Shown: positions 17,285 through 26,172 of the stretch, piece after piece
How the letters are laid out: every line of letters begins with the position of its first letter
Numbering within the stretch: position 1 is the first letter of the stretch
Assembly: GCF_003970385.1 (NCBI RefSeq)
Contig: NZ_RXZH01000001.1
Coordinates: 620,001 to 684,000 of the forward strand
DNA length: 64,000 bases
Direction of reading: 5' to 3'
DNA from: Vibrio aquaticus
GTDB lineage: Bacteria; Pseudomonadota; Gammaproteobacteria; Enterobacterales; Vibrionaceae
Made by a program: the position numbers and the translations under genes
Notes under the pieces: model-generated
The model's database searches: none
What the model was told of the DNA's origin: nothing
The model's input: the letters and a program-made list of their open reading frames with translations, nothing else

Positions 17285-18523
17285 TTAACTTTCTCGGACA
17301 ACTTCAGCCAGTGTCGTTAGCCTTTGTAAGCTGTTCTTAACGTATGGATTTTCAGTATCCCAAGCATAACCCGCTAAGATCGAGCTGATCATCTGCTTGA
17401 TGCGAAGGTTAGGATTTTGATAGAAAATTACGTCTTGAAGCATGCCGTTATACCAACCTTCGACATAGGTTCTAAACGTATTTACGCCAACCATTAGCGG
17501 CTGTGCGTATTCTTGCTGCCAATCAACCTGTTCGCCATTGAGCTGGCGCACAACACAGTCAGCCGCATATTGCGCTGACTTCATGGCAATCGTCACACCA
17601 GAAGAGAAAACAGGATCAAGAAACTCACCCGCATTACCTAGCAACGCATAATGTTTGGTCGCCAATTGCTTAACGTTCGCCGAATAGCCGCCTAGTTCGC
17701 CGGCTTGATTTGGGTACTCAGAGTCAGCAAGAAGCGTTGCCAAGCCAGGCTCTTCACTCGCCAACTGTTTTAGGGCAGCAATCTTATCTTGTGGGTAGTT
17801 TTCAAAAAACGATGGCTCACCGACCACACCAAACGAGCAAACACCATTCGAGAATGGGATTAACCAATACCACACATCATGGTTGTCTGGGTGAACAGAG
17901 ATCAGGATCTTATTGCGATCGTATTCGATTTTTGACTCATCAATATTATCGACAATGTGAGTGAAAATCGCTTTACGTGGCGGCAGACAAGATGGCTCTT
18001 CTAAATCGAGCATGCGAGGAAGTACACGACCAAAGCCGCTCGCATCAAGCACATAATCGGCTTCAATTTGGTACGGATTGCCGTGTTGATCGTTGACAGT
18101 TAACAAAGAGCGTTCGCCTACAAACTCTAGCTCTAGCAACTCATGTTGATAGCGAATCTCTACGCCTTGATCTGCTGCGCTATCTGCCAGCACTTTATCG
18201 AAGTTACCGCGCTGAACCTGGTAGGTCGTGCCTGGGCCTGATGTAAACTTATCAGTGAAATCGAACTGCGTATAAACGCCATTTCTTCTAAAGGCCGCGC
18301 CGTCTTTGTATTGGAAATCGGCATTCTTAACCGCTTCAAGCATGCCCGCTTGTTCCACCACTTCCATACAAGCCGGCAGTAAGCTTTCACCAATAGAGAA
18401 GCGAGGGAATTGCGCTTTTTCAATCGCAATCACCTGGATGTTTTGCGCATGGAGCAGCGCAGAGACAGTCGATCCTGATGGGCCAGCGCCCACCACTAAT
18501 ACTTGCGTATTTTCTTTATGCAT
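17285..18523 (-). CDS. Halogenase-like FAD-dependent oxidoreductase of the APE cluster
   Basis: A 412-residue flavoprotein with an N-terminal FAD loop GAGPSGSTVSALL, then PRFSIGESLLP and a central WYWLIP. The last two are hallmark motifs of flavin-dependent halogenases (GESLLP and WxWxIP) and a Lys (FQYKDGAAF) sits near the expected catalytic lysine. Related non-halogenating monooxygenases and reductases share parts of this pattern. It is the third gene of the leftward arm of the aryl polyene cluster, so its substrate may be the aryl head group or polyene. Whether it halogenates or hydroxylates cannot be decided here. Confidence 0.82.
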   Translation of the reverse strand: MHKENTQVLVVGAGPSGSTVSALLHAQNIQVIAIEKAQFPRFSIGESLLPACMEVVEQAGMLEAVKNADFQYKDGAAFRRNGVYTQFDFTDKFTSGPGTTYQVQRGNFDKVLADSAADQGVEIRYQHELLELEFVGERSLLTVNDQHGNPYQIEADYVLDASGFGRVLPRMLDLEEPSCLPPRKAIFTHIVDNIDESKIEYDRNKILISVHPDNHDVWYWLIPFSNGVCSFGVVGEPSFFENYPQDKIAALKQLASEEPGLATLLADSEYPNQAGELGGYSANVKQLATKHYALLGNAGEFLDPVFSSGVTIAMKSAQYAADCVVRQLNGEQVDWQQEYAQPLMVGVNTFRTYVEGWYNGMLQDVIFYQNPNLRIKQMISSILAGYAWDTENPYVKNSLQRLTTLAEVVRES

Positions 18524-18556
18524 AACGAAACTTCAAATCGGTTCGGTCAATGACCG

Positions 18557-19624
18557 TTATTGTGCTTTTAGTTTTAATAATGTGTGGCCCAGACCAATGT
18601 TGTCTGTTCTTTCTTCAACCACCAGCCCCGCTTCAGCGACAATCTCTAAGAAGTCATCACTACGGTAGAAGCGGCTGTTCCCGTTGGCCAAACAGGTAAA
18701 GTAAAGCGAAGTGGCATTCAAGCTGTATGAGGCCGCTTCGTATTTCTGCGCATCCCAGAAAAGCTCTAGAACATACACTGAATCGCCTTCACGCAGCTGA
18801 TTCTTAACGCGTTTAAGAATGCTCAAGATTTCCATTGGCGAGAAACAGTCGAGGAATTGGCTCATCCACCAAACATCGGCATGTTCAGGAAGGGTTTGTG
18901 CTTTGTCGAGCATATTGGCTGGAAATGGCGTCACACGATGATCGTGACCTTGCGCTTTCGCGTTCTCCATTGCCATCTCTAATTGCTGAGGCAGATCAAC
19001 AATGGTGATGTTCACATCGGCATCGTGGTGACAACATTGCATTGCCCACTTACCGGTATTACCACCAATATCGACTAAGGTTTTCGGTTTAGATTTAAAC
19101 ACTTCTGCTAATAGGATCGGGAAAGAACGATCCGAATAGAAATGGTCAAATTTAAACCAGCTCTCTTTTGCTTGCTTCGGCAACTGAGATAAGCCTTGGT
19201 AAATGGTTTCCCACTCCCCCAGCTCTTTCAGGCCTGCCGGTTTGCCTTCTACGATAGATTCGGTCAAGTGCATCATGGCGGCGTAACAAACGTCAGCTGT
19301 GAAATCCATGTTTGCATTGGTCATTCCATCGTAAAGAATAAAGAAACCTAGGTTACTCAGTGAATAGTTAGGTTTTTCCCACAAAACAATATCGGCACTG
19401 ATCGCCATATCGAGCAGTACTTTCACTCCATATTCCGACACTTCCGTCTGCTGGGCGATGTGCTCTGCTGTCATGCCCTTTGAGCCCGTTTGGTCAAGTG
19501 CTTTCAGCACACCTAAATCACGCAGCGTTCTGGCGGTGTGGAAGACAATCGGAGCAAATGAAAGCTTCTGAGCTTCCGTTTTTGCTTCTAAGGCATTAAA
19601 TCGATCTTTGTTTTTATCTAACAC
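18557..19624 (-). CDS. SAM-dependent methyltransferase of the APE cluster
   Basis: A 355-residue class I methyltransferase. Residues about 20-100 form a winged-helix dimerisation domain (EHIAQQTEVSEYGVKVLLDM). The Rossmann fold follows, with the SAM loop LVDIGGNTGKWAM and acidic ribose contact ITIVDLPQ. The architecture is that of O- and C-methyltransferases of the hydroxyindole/caffeate type. Aryl polyene head groups are commonly ring-methylated, so methylation of the aryl unit is a reasonable inference. It lies 33 bases ahead of the flavoprotein gene in the same operon. Confidence 0.85.
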   Translation of the reverse strand: MLDKNKDRFNALEAKTEAQKLSFAPIVFHTARTLRDLGVLKALDQTGSKGMTAEHIAQQTEVSEYGVKVLLDMAISADIVLWEKPNYSLSNLGFFILYDGMTNANMDFTADVCYAAMMHLTESIVEGKPAGLKELGEWETIYQGLSQLPKQAKESWFKFDHFYSDRSFPILLAEVFKSKPKTLVDIGGNTGKWAMQCCHHDADVNITIVDLPQQLEMAMENAKAQGHDHRVTPFPANMLDKAQTLPEHADVWWMSQFLDCFSPMEILSILKRVKNQLREGDSVYVLELFWDAQKYEAASYSLNATSLYFTCLANGNSRFYRSDDFLEIVAEAGLVVEERTDNIGLGHTLLKLKAQ

Positions 19625-19652
19625 GAAAAACCTAACTATTTATTTCATTTAT

Positions 19653-20045
19653 TTACTGAGACGTCGCTTGTAATGAAAGCTGACGCTGAATATCAACGTT
19701 GAGGTTATTCACCCAACGGTTGTAGTTACGATGGATTTTGCCATCTTCTGCTTTCAAATTATCTGAGTTGAGATAAATAATTGAGTAAAATTTTGCGCTA
19801 TAAGGGATTTTCACCTCTGCGTAGTGTGAGCGAACGTTGATTTTTGCATTTAACTCTTGGTCATTCACTTCTTCGACAATCCAGCCACGATTTGTTGCTG
19901 CTTGCATAATCGCCATCTTCACTTGTTTGCTTTGAAGATTATATCTAACTGGAGTATCCTCAACGTTCATTACTGGCTGCACACGTCCACAACCAACGAG
20001 TAATAAAGTAAGCAGAAATGCGCCGAGTAACTTAATTGGTGACAT
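19653..20045 (-). CDS. Small lipoprotein of the APE cluster
   Basis: A 130-residue lipoprotein with a clear lipobox LLVGC (Cys19). The mature part has an alternating hydrophobic pattern in VRSHYAEVKIPYSAKFYSIIYL, suggesting a compact beta-rich domain, and ends in a short helix. No catalytic residues are recognisable. It heads the leftward arm and starts 71 bases from the chain-length factor gene on the other strand. It may help present or move the aryl polyene lipid at the envelope; that is inference from position. Confidence 0.8.
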   Translation of the reverse strand: MSPIKLLGAFLLTLLLVGCGRVQPVMNVEDTPVRYNLQSKQVKMAIMQAATNRGWIVEEVNDQELNAKINVRSHYAEVKIPYSAKFYSIIYLNSDNLKAEDGKIHRNYNRWVNNLNVDIQRQLSLQATSQ

Positions 20046-20116
20046 AGAAGTTATTCCTTATTATTTGGTAAGTCTGTAATAGTATTTCGCTGTAATCACA
20101 ACAATTCAATCTCTAT

Positions 20117-20842
20117 ATGCCAAAACAAGATTTAAAAATGTTATTCAATATCGATGCATGGCTCGCGCATTCTAACGGATTCTCGATGTCTCAAGATTGG
20201 GAAAGTTGGGCAAATACTTTACATTGGCCCGAAGAAACCCAATTAATCACCTCTGCCATCCCCCCAATGATGCGACGTCGAATGAGTAACCTGTCCAAAT
20301 TGGCCGTGCAAACCTCGGTTGAATTACTCAATGAGCATGACGTGGACTACCTAGTGTTTGCTAGCCGTCACGGTGAACTTCACCGCAGCGCAGCGTTGCT
20401 CGAAGATATTTTAAAGGGTGAAGAAGCGTCACCGATGGCGTTTTCTCAGTCAGTGCATAACACGGCGGCCGGCCTTGCGACTATCGCTACTAAAAAAGCG
20501 ATCCCCCTAACTTCCATTGCTGCCGGCGACAACACCTTTCAAAGTGCCATTCTCGATGCCTGGCTGTATCTCGACAGTCACCCAGACCACAAAGTGTTAG
20601 TGATTGATTTTGATGAACCTTTGCCGGAATGCTATCAAGAATTTGAAGTTCAAGATTACCGCGGCTATGCGTTAGGATTGGTACTCTCCGCTGGCGATGA
20701 TTTATCCGTCGAAGCGCTGTCTCCAGTCAAGGATTCAGATAGCTCGCTACCTCAAGGATTGGCGTTTATTCGCCAGTTTGTATCTCAGGCCTCCTCGTGG
20801 GAAGTCCACTCTCCACGTCAATCGTGGCGCTGGACACGTTGA
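20117..20842 (+). CDS. apeC: Ketosynthase-like chain length factor of the APE cluster
   Basis: A 241-residue protein of the short chain-length-factor type (Ketoacyl-synt_2 family), about 60 percent of a normal ketosynthase. In the characterised Xenorhabdus aryl polyene system ApeC pairs with ApeO as a KS:CLF heterodimer. Conserved parts include the motif YLVFASRHGELHRSAALLE and FSQSVHNTAAG; the usual active-site Cys is absent, as expected for a CLF. It opens the 17-gene rightward arm and overlaps the next start in TGATG. An ATG at 20138 is an alternative start. Confidence 0.88.
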   Translation: MPKQDLKMLFNIDAWLAHSNGFSMSQDWESWANTLHWPEETQLITSAIPPMMRRRMSNLSKLAVQTSVELLNEHDVDYLVFASRHGELHRSAALLEDILKGEEASPMAFSQSVHNTAAGLATIATKKAIPLTSIAAGDNTFQSAILDAWLYLDSHPDHKVLVIDFDEPLPECYQEFEVQDYRGYALGLVLSAGDDLSVEALSPVKDSDSSLPQGLAFIRQFVSQASSWEVHSPRQSWRWTR

Positions 20843-21606
20843 TGAATAAACTCAATCAATATTGGCGCGTGGTCGCAACCGGATTTTGTTTTGCTGTTTT
20901 CGGCCTAGGTGGGCTTGTACTGAGCTTTATTGTTGTCCCACTCACCAAATTATTTACCGCAGAGCAAACCGAAGCCGAATATAAAGTACAACGTTCAATA
21001 CAACGCTCATTTGATCTATTTTGCCGTTTAATGAAGTTCACAGGTGCCATTGACTACAAAATAGTGGGGGCGGAGGTTTTAAAACAAGACCGAAACTGTT
21101 TGATCGTCGCAAACCATCCCAGCCTTATTGATTATGTTTTGATTGCCTCACAATTAGAACGTTGCGATTGCTTGGTTAAATCGGCCATTTGGCGAAACCC
21201 GTTTATGAAGCATATCGTCAAAGCTGCAGGATATATTCCCAACGAAACCCCAGATGATTTACTCTCTATTTGTGAACAGCGGTTCGAGCAAGGAAATGTA
21301 CTTCTTGTCTTTCCTGAAGGGACAAGAACCACACCGGGAGTGGAATCAAAATTACAACGTGGTTCGGCTCAAATTGCCGTACGCACAAAGCGCGACTTGC
21401 GTCTAGTTCATATTAGTGTCTCTCCGAGCTTTCTCACAAAAGAGACAAAGTGGTATCAAGTTCCCCCAACTAAGCCTTTTTTCCTTGTTGAAGTTAAGGA
21501 TAAAGTTGAGGTTGAGCCTTTTATCAAGCAAACTACGTCACCAACGATAGCGGCTCGCCGCTTACAACAGCATTTGGCTGAAACACTCTTTCCAGAAAAC
21601 CAATAG
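20842..21606 (+). CDS. Lysophospholipid acyltransferase (PlsC-like) of the APE cluster
   Basis: A 254-residue membrane-bound acyltransferase. An N-terminal hydrophobic segment (FCFAVFGLGGLVLSFIVV) is followed by the PlsC motifs NHPSLID (HX4D) and FPEGTRTTPG. It should transfer an acyl chain, perhaps the aryl polyene itself, to a lipid acceptor. The start at 20842 overlaps the upstream stop (TGATG), showing translational coupling; longer in-frame starts upstream lie inside apeC and are unlikely. Confidence 0.88.
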   Translation: MNKLNQYWRVVATGFCFAVFGLGGLVLSFIVVPLTKLFTAEQTEAEYKVQRSIQRSFDLFCRLMKFTGAIDYKIVGAEVLKQDRNCLIVANHPSLIDYVLIASQLERCDCLVKSAIWRNPFMKHIVKAAGYIPNETPDDLLSICEQRFEQGNVLLVFPEGTRTTPGVESKLQRGSAQIAVRTKRDLRLVHISVSPSFLTKETKWYQVPPTKPFFLVEVKDKVEVEPFIKQTTSPTIAARRLQQHLAETLFPENQ

Positions 21607-21622
21607 TCACAAGCAGGTCCAA

Positions 21623-21883
21623 GTGGAAAAACTACACAACGAAATCAAACAACTTATTATTGATGCACTCAATCTAGAAGACTTAACGATTGAAGAAATT
21701 GAAACGGACGCACCACTCTTTGGCGACGGTCTCGGTCTAGACTCTATTGATGCTCTAGAATTGGGTTTAGCTATCAAGAAAAAGTACAACATTGTGATTG
21801 ATGCAGACGACTCAAATACGCGCGAGCACTTTGCTTCAGTAAGCAATCTTGCTAAGTACATTTCTGCTCAAGCTAGTGAATAA
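21623..21883 (+). CDS. apeE: Acyl carrier protein 1 of the APE cluster
   Basis: An 86-residue acidic acyl carrier protein. The 4'-phosphopantetheine site is the serine in GLDSIDALEL. It begins with GTG, 16 bases after the acyltransferase gene, behind a modest AGGT site. It should carry the starter or growing chain in the type II polyketide machinery. A second ACP follows directly, and two ACPs are usual in aryl polyene clusters. Confidence 0.9.
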   Translation: MEKLHNEIKQLIIDALNLEDLTIEEIETDAPLFGDGLGLDSIDALELGLAIKKKYNIVIDADDSNTREHFASVSNLAKYISAQASE

Positions 21884-21898
21884 TTCGTAGGTACTTTC

Positions 21899-22156
21899 AT
21901 GACTGATGTAAATAAAGACCAAGTATTTGAACAAGTGAAAAGCGCACTTGAAGAATTGTTTGAAATTGATGCGGCCGATATCGTGCCAGACGCACACCTC
22001 TATCAAGACCTTGATCTTGACAGCATTGATGCCGTGGACCTTGTTGTTCATCTTCAAAATGTGACAGGCAAAAAAATCAAACCTGCGGAATTTAGTACCG
22101 TGCGTACGGTCGATGACGTAGTCAACGCAGTGACTGAGCTTCTTAAGGAAGCCTAA
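21899..22156 (+). CDS. apeF: Acyl carrier protein 2 of the APE cluster
   Basis: An 85-residue acyl carrier protein with the carrier serine in DLDSIDAVDLV. It is acidic and all-helical in pattern, and clearly different from the first ACP, so the pair probably has separate tasks. The final base of its stop codon is the first base of the next start codon (TAATG), so the membrane protein gene is coupled to it. Confidence 0.9.
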   Translation: MTDVNKDQVFEQVKSALEELFEIDAADIVPDAHLYQDLDLDSIDAVDLVVHLQNVTGKKIKPAEFSTVRTVDDVVNAVTELLKEA

Positions 22157-22716
22157 TGCGTCAATTGCTGACAGTTTTGTCTGCAGTTGTTCTGCTCGCC
22201 TATCCCTTCGCCATCTATTTTGGCTTAGAGCGATTTGGAACTTCCTTGGTAGGGATCGTTTTGATCTTTGCCTTGGGAGTTCGACTATTCTCCGTTCAAC
22301 GTTCAAAACTGAAAGAACTCAAATCTGTAGCTCAAGCGAGCGCCCTTGTTGGTATCACGCTTGTGGGCTTAAGTGTGTGGTTTAAACAGCATGGTTGGAT
22401 GATGTTTTATCCGGTTGTGGTTAATGCCTGCATGTTGGCATTGTTTGCCACCAGCTTAAAACAGCCTCAAACCATAATTGAACGCCTAGCTCGTCTTCAA
22501 GAACCCAATTTGCCAGAAAGCGGCGTTGTATACACCCGTCAAGTGACTGCAATTTGGTGTGCATTCTTCACAATCAATGGGCTGATAGCACTCTATACCT
22601 GCTTTCAACCTCTAGAAGTTTGGACGCTCTACAACGGGCTAATCAGCTACCTACTCGCCGGCTCTTTATTTGCCATTGAGTGGATCGTGCGACAGTTTAT
22701 TCGAAAGGATCACTAA
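22156..22716 (+). CDS. COG4648-type membrane protein of the APE cluster
   Basis: A 186-residue integral membrane protein with about five or six hydrophobic helices and no soluble domain (starts MRQLLTVLSAVVLLAYPFAI). Similar proteins recur in aryl polyene clusters next to the ACP and ligase genes. Its biochemical role is not known to me. It overlaps the upstream ACP stop by one base and ends six bases before the ligase start. Confidence 0.82.
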   Translation: MRQLLTVLSAVVLLAYPFAIYFGLERFGTSLVGIVLIFALGVRLFSVQRSKLKELKSVAQASALVGITLVGLSVWFKQHGWMMFYPVVVNACMLALFATSLKQPQTIIERLARLQEPNLPESGVVYTRQVTAIWCAFFTINGLIALYTCFQPLEVWTLYNGLISYLLAGSLFAIEWIVRQFIRKDH

Positions 22717-22721
22717 CTCTT

Positions 22722-24098
22722 ATGAGCTTCGAAGCTTCTTCCTTTGTTTCTTTGCAGCACCTTCTGAGCACACCTCGCTCAGAACGCTCTCCTGTCGCTT
22801 TTCATCAAGAACAGAAAATCGACTGGCAGCAATTTCAAAGTGACGTCGCTCAGTTGAGTTCTTATCTGGCGCAGCAAAGCTCGAAAAGAATTGCGCTTTG
22901 CTTTAGTGACAGCTACCTATTTTCAGTGGCATTCTTTGCAGCATGCCACGCTGGTAAAGCCTTGGTATTACCGGGCAACTATCAGCCAGAAGCGGTCAAA
23001 GAGCTCACCCCTCATTTTGATCTGCTGCTGCATGATAGTGAAATTGCTGTCGCTGAAGGGGTTCAAGCCTACGGTGTTGAATACCAAGATGAACGTTTGG
23101 ATGTAACGACATTCACATGGTCAGCGCTCGATATAGAACACATCCAACTCACCCTGTTTACTTCTGGCTCTAGCGGCAAAGCCAAAGCGATTGAAAAAAG
23201 CCTACTCCAAATCGACCTGGAGCTGCACATTCTTCAGTCTCTATGGGGAGAGCGCCTTGTTGGAGCTCGCATTGAGAGTACGGTTTCTCATCAGCATATT
23301 TATGGTTTGCTATTTCGAGTGTTGTGGCCTCTTTGTGCGGCCAGACCTTTTGCCATTCATAACCTCGAGTTTCCAGAGCAGCTCGTTCAACATGCAGACG
23401 AAAACACCGCGTTAATCAGTAGCCCAGCGCTGCTGAAAAGGTTAACCGAAGAACACAAGCCAACGCCTTTACGCTGCCTGTTTTCTTCCGGTGGCCCACT
23501 GCCAAACAGTGCCGCTTTACACAGTCAGGCTCTGTTTTCACATCTGCCTATTGAAGTGTTTGGCAGTACTGAAACCGGCGGCATTGCGCATCGTCAACAG
23601 GTAACAGCGCAAACTCCTTGGCGCTTATTCCCAACGGTGAACGCACAGCTTAACCAAGAAAACTGCTTGCGATTGAACGCACCGCATATTGCAGGAGAAA
23701 GCTGGTATCAAACCGCCGATGAGTGTTATTTTCATGATGACGTTTCTTTTGAGCTGAAAGGACGTACAGATCGAGTAGTAAAAGTCGAAGAGAAGCGCAT
23801 TTCTCTTGTTGAAGTAGAACAACGCTTAGAGCAGCTAGCGTGGATTGAAGAAAGCTGCGTAATCCCAATGATGGAAGGGAACCGATTGTCACTGTGTGCC
23901 GTGATTGTGCTTAACTCACACGGGCAGCAGCAGATGACAATTGAAGGTAAAGGGAAGTTTTGGCTTACACTGAGAAAGGAACTGCGCAATTGGTTAGAAC
24001 CGATCGCTATTCCGAGAAAGTATCGTGTGGTTGACGAGATCCCCTTAAACAGCCAAGGTAAACGTCTTGTCGCCGATATCGAACAGTTATTCCAATAA
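22722..24098 (+). CDS. apeH: AMP-dependent acyl/aryl-ACP ligase
   Basis: A 458-residue adenylate-forming enzyme. The phosphate loop is LFTSGSSGKAKAIEKS, the adenine motif is VFGSTETGGIAHR, and a C-terminal KGRTDRVVKVEEKRISL holds the hinge and lysine region. ApeH in characterised clusters activates the aryl starter acid (4-hydroxycinnamic/4-hydroxybenzoic type) and loads it on an ACP. The start at ATG 22722 is chosen because upstream in-frame codons lie inside the previous gene. Confidence 0.88.
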   Translation: MSFEASSFVSLQHLLSTPRSERSPVAFHQEQKIDWQQFQSDVAQLSSYLAQQSSKRIALCFSDSYLFSVAFFAACHAGKALVLPGNYQPEAVKELTPHFDLLLHDSEIAVAEGVQAYGVEYQDERLDVTTFTWSALDIEHIQLTLFTSGSSGKAKAIEKSLLQIDLELHILQSLWGERLVGARIESTVSHQHIYGLLFRVLWPLCAARPFAIHNLEFPEQLVQHADENTALISSPALLKRLTEEHKPTPLRCLFSSGGPLPNSAALHSQALFSHLPIEVFGSTETGGIAHRQQVTAQTPWRLFPTVNAQLNQENCLRLNAPHIAGESWYQTADECYFHDDVSFELKGRTDRVVKVEEKRISLVEVEQRLEQLAWIEESCVIPMMEGNRLSLCAVIVLNSHGQQQMTIEGKGKFWLTLRKELRNWLEPIAIPRKYRVVDEIPLNSQGKRLVADIEQLFQ

Positions 24099-24107
24099 GA
24101 TAGAAAA

Positions 24108-24467
24108 ATGGAACAGAGAAAACCCACCATTACCAACGTAGTCGTTGAAGACAATCAGGCTACGTTAACCATGAAAGTCGATGCCAGTATCTTAGACTTT
24201 CGTGGTCACTTTACCCATTTCCCTTTGCTTCCGGGTGTGAGTCAAATCGATTGGGCACTGTTTTATGCGATTGAGCATTTAAACACGCCACCTCTTTTTA
24301 AAGGTATGGAAGTGATTAAGTTTCAAGAACCGATTCTGCCTAATGCCACGGTAGAATTGTCGTTAGTTTGGGATGATGAGAAGCAAAAGCTGGCATTTAA
24401 GTACAGCTCCCAAGCGGCTGACCGCTTAGTGGTTCACTCTTCCGGAAAAATGAAGTTGGGTGAATAA
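24108..24467 (+). CDS. apeI: Hotdog-fold 3-hydroxyacyl-ACP dehydratase
   Basis: A 119-residue hotdog protein with FabZ-type active site GHFTHFPLLPGVSQIDW: the His is present and an Asp sits where FabZ has Glu. ApeI and ApeP work together as a dehydratase heterocomplex in the characterised system. The double bonds of the polyene arise at this step. Its last 8 bases overlap the next gene, which begins with GTG. Confidence 0.88.
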   Translation: MEQRKPTITNVVVEDNQATLTMKVDASILDFRGHFTHFPLLPGVSQIDWALFYAIEHLNTPPLFKGMEVIKFQEPILPNATVELSLVWDDEKQKLAFKYSSQAADRLVVHSSGKMKLGE

Positions 24468-26172
24468 CGTGACCACATACCAACCTTGTTTCTTGATCCC
24501 TTGTTACAACCACGGCAGCACGATTGCTGACGTGGTTTCGTCGCTACAGCCTTTTTCACTGCCTTTTATTATTGTCGACGATGGTAGCAACCAAGAAACC
24601 AAACTAGCCTTAGATGCTGTCGCTCAACTCGATAACGTTAAAGTGGTAACGTTAACTGAGAACCAAGGCAAAGGCGGCGCAGTCATGGCCGGTGTTCGTT
24701 TCGCTCACCAGCTTGACTATAGCCATGTGATACAGATTGATGCCGATGGTCAGCACGATATTCAAGCGCTGCCTAAGTTAATTGAAGCCTCTCAAGCTCA
24801 CCCTGAACATCTTGTGTCTGGGCAACCTATCTACGATGACAGCGTGCCCAAGGCGCGATTGTATGGCCGATATGCGACCCATATTTGGGTTTGGATAGAG
24901 ACACTCTCCTTTGCCATCAAAGACAGCATGTGTGGCTTTCGTGCCTACCCCGTTGATAAAACCATTGCGGTGTTAAACAAATACGACATCGGCACTCGGA
25001 TGGATTTCGATATCGAGATTCTTGTGCGCATGTACTGGGAAGGTGTAGAAATCGACTTTGTCGAAACCCGTGTTATCTACCCTGAGGGTGGCATTTCCCA
25101 TTTCGATGCGTTGTGGGATAACGTCAAGATAAGCTGGATGCACACTCGCCTCTTTTTTGGCATGTTGCCAAGGATCCCAAGCTTACTTAAACGAAATCGC
25201 CGCAAAGCCAATAACGCCCATTGGTCTAAGCGTCAAGAGCAAGGAACCATCATCGGTATTAAGCTGATGCTTGCTATTTATAGCCTACTTGGCCGTAAAG
25301 CGTTCAACCTTATCCTTAAGCTGGTGATGCGTTATTACCACCTCACAGGCAAAGACGCTAAACAAGCATCAGAGCACTACTTGTCACAGCTGTCGGCTTA
25401 CGCGGCTCAAAAACAGATCGACCTTCCTCAACCTTTGGATAGCTATCATCATCTGCTCTCTTTTGGCCACACCATGCTCGATAAACTTGCAGCATGGAAA
25501 GGCGACTTCAGCGTCGACAACTTAACCATTCACGGGCATGAACAGTTTCAAGTGATGGTCGACAACAACCAAGGCGTTCTATTGTTAGGCTCGCACCTTG
25601 GTAATATTGAGCTATGCCGAGCACTTGGCCGTCGACACAAACATATTAAGATTAATGCTCTGGTCTTTACCGAGCACGCAGAACGCTTTAATACCGTGAT
25701 GAAAGCGGTGAACCCAAGCTCAGACCTCAACTTGATTCAAGTTAGCTCAATGGGGCCAGATACGGCCATTTTATTGCAGCAAAAGATTGAGCAAGGTGAA
25801 TGGGTTGTGATCGTCGGCGATCGCACCTCCACCAGCAAAGAGAGTCGTTCCGTTTGGGCAGACTTTTTGGGCCAGCCAGCACCTTTCCCACAAGGGCCAT
25901 TTATGCTTGCCTCTGTGCTAAAGGCTCCTGTATATCTGCTATTTGGTTTAAGAGATGACGCCAGTGAAACCCCTCACTTTAACGTCTATTTCGAACATTT
26001 TAGCGACAAGATCGTATTACCAAGAAAAGAGCGTCAACAAGCTTTGGAGGCCGTGGTACAAACCTACGCCAATCGCCTAGAGCACTACACATTACAAGCG
26101 CCTTTACAGTGGTATAATTTTTTCAATTTTTGGACATTAAGTAATCAGCAAGATGACGACGCAAAACACTAA
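24460..26172 (+). CDS. Glycosyltransferase-2 / lipid A-type acyltransferase fusion
   Basis: A 570-residue bifunctional protein. Residues about 8-230 are a GT2 domain (FLIPCYNHGS, IIVDDGSN, QIDADGQHD with the DxD metal site). Residues about 260-560 form an LpxL/HtrB-type acyltransferase with HLGNIE (HX4E). Such fusions are a hallmark of aryl polyene clusters and probably build the lipid anchor of the pigment. Start GTG at 24460 overlaps apeI; GTG at 24469 is possible. Its end overlaps the ammonia-lyase start by 20 bases. Confidence 0.9.
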   Translation: MNNVTTYQPCFLIPCYNHGSTIADVVSSLQPFSLPFIIVDDGSNQETKLALDAVAQLDNVKVVTLTENQGKGGAVMAGVRFAHQLDYSHVIQIDADGQHDIQALPKLIEASQAHPEHLVSGQPIYDDSVPKARLYGRYATHIWVWIETLSFAIKDSMCGFRAYPVDKTIAVLNKYDIGTRMDFDIEILVRMYWEGVEIDFVETRVIYPEGGISHFDALWDNVKISWMHTRLFFGMLPRIPSLLKRNRRKANNAHWSKRQEQGTIIGIKLMLAIYSLLGRKAFNLILKLVMRYYHLTGKDAKQASEHYLSQLSAYAAQKQIDLPQPLDSYHHLLSFGHTMLDKLAAWKGDFSVDNLTIHGHEQFQVMVDNNQGVLLLGSHLGNIELCRALGRRHKHIKINALVFTEHAERFNTVMKAVNPSSDLNLIQVSSMGPDTAILLQQKIEQGEWVVIVGDRTSTSKESRSVWADFLGQPAPFPQGPFMLASVLKAPVYLLFGLRDDASETPHFNVYFEHFSDKIVLPRKERQQALEAVVQTYANRLEHYTLQAPLQWYNFFNFWTLSNQQDDDAKH

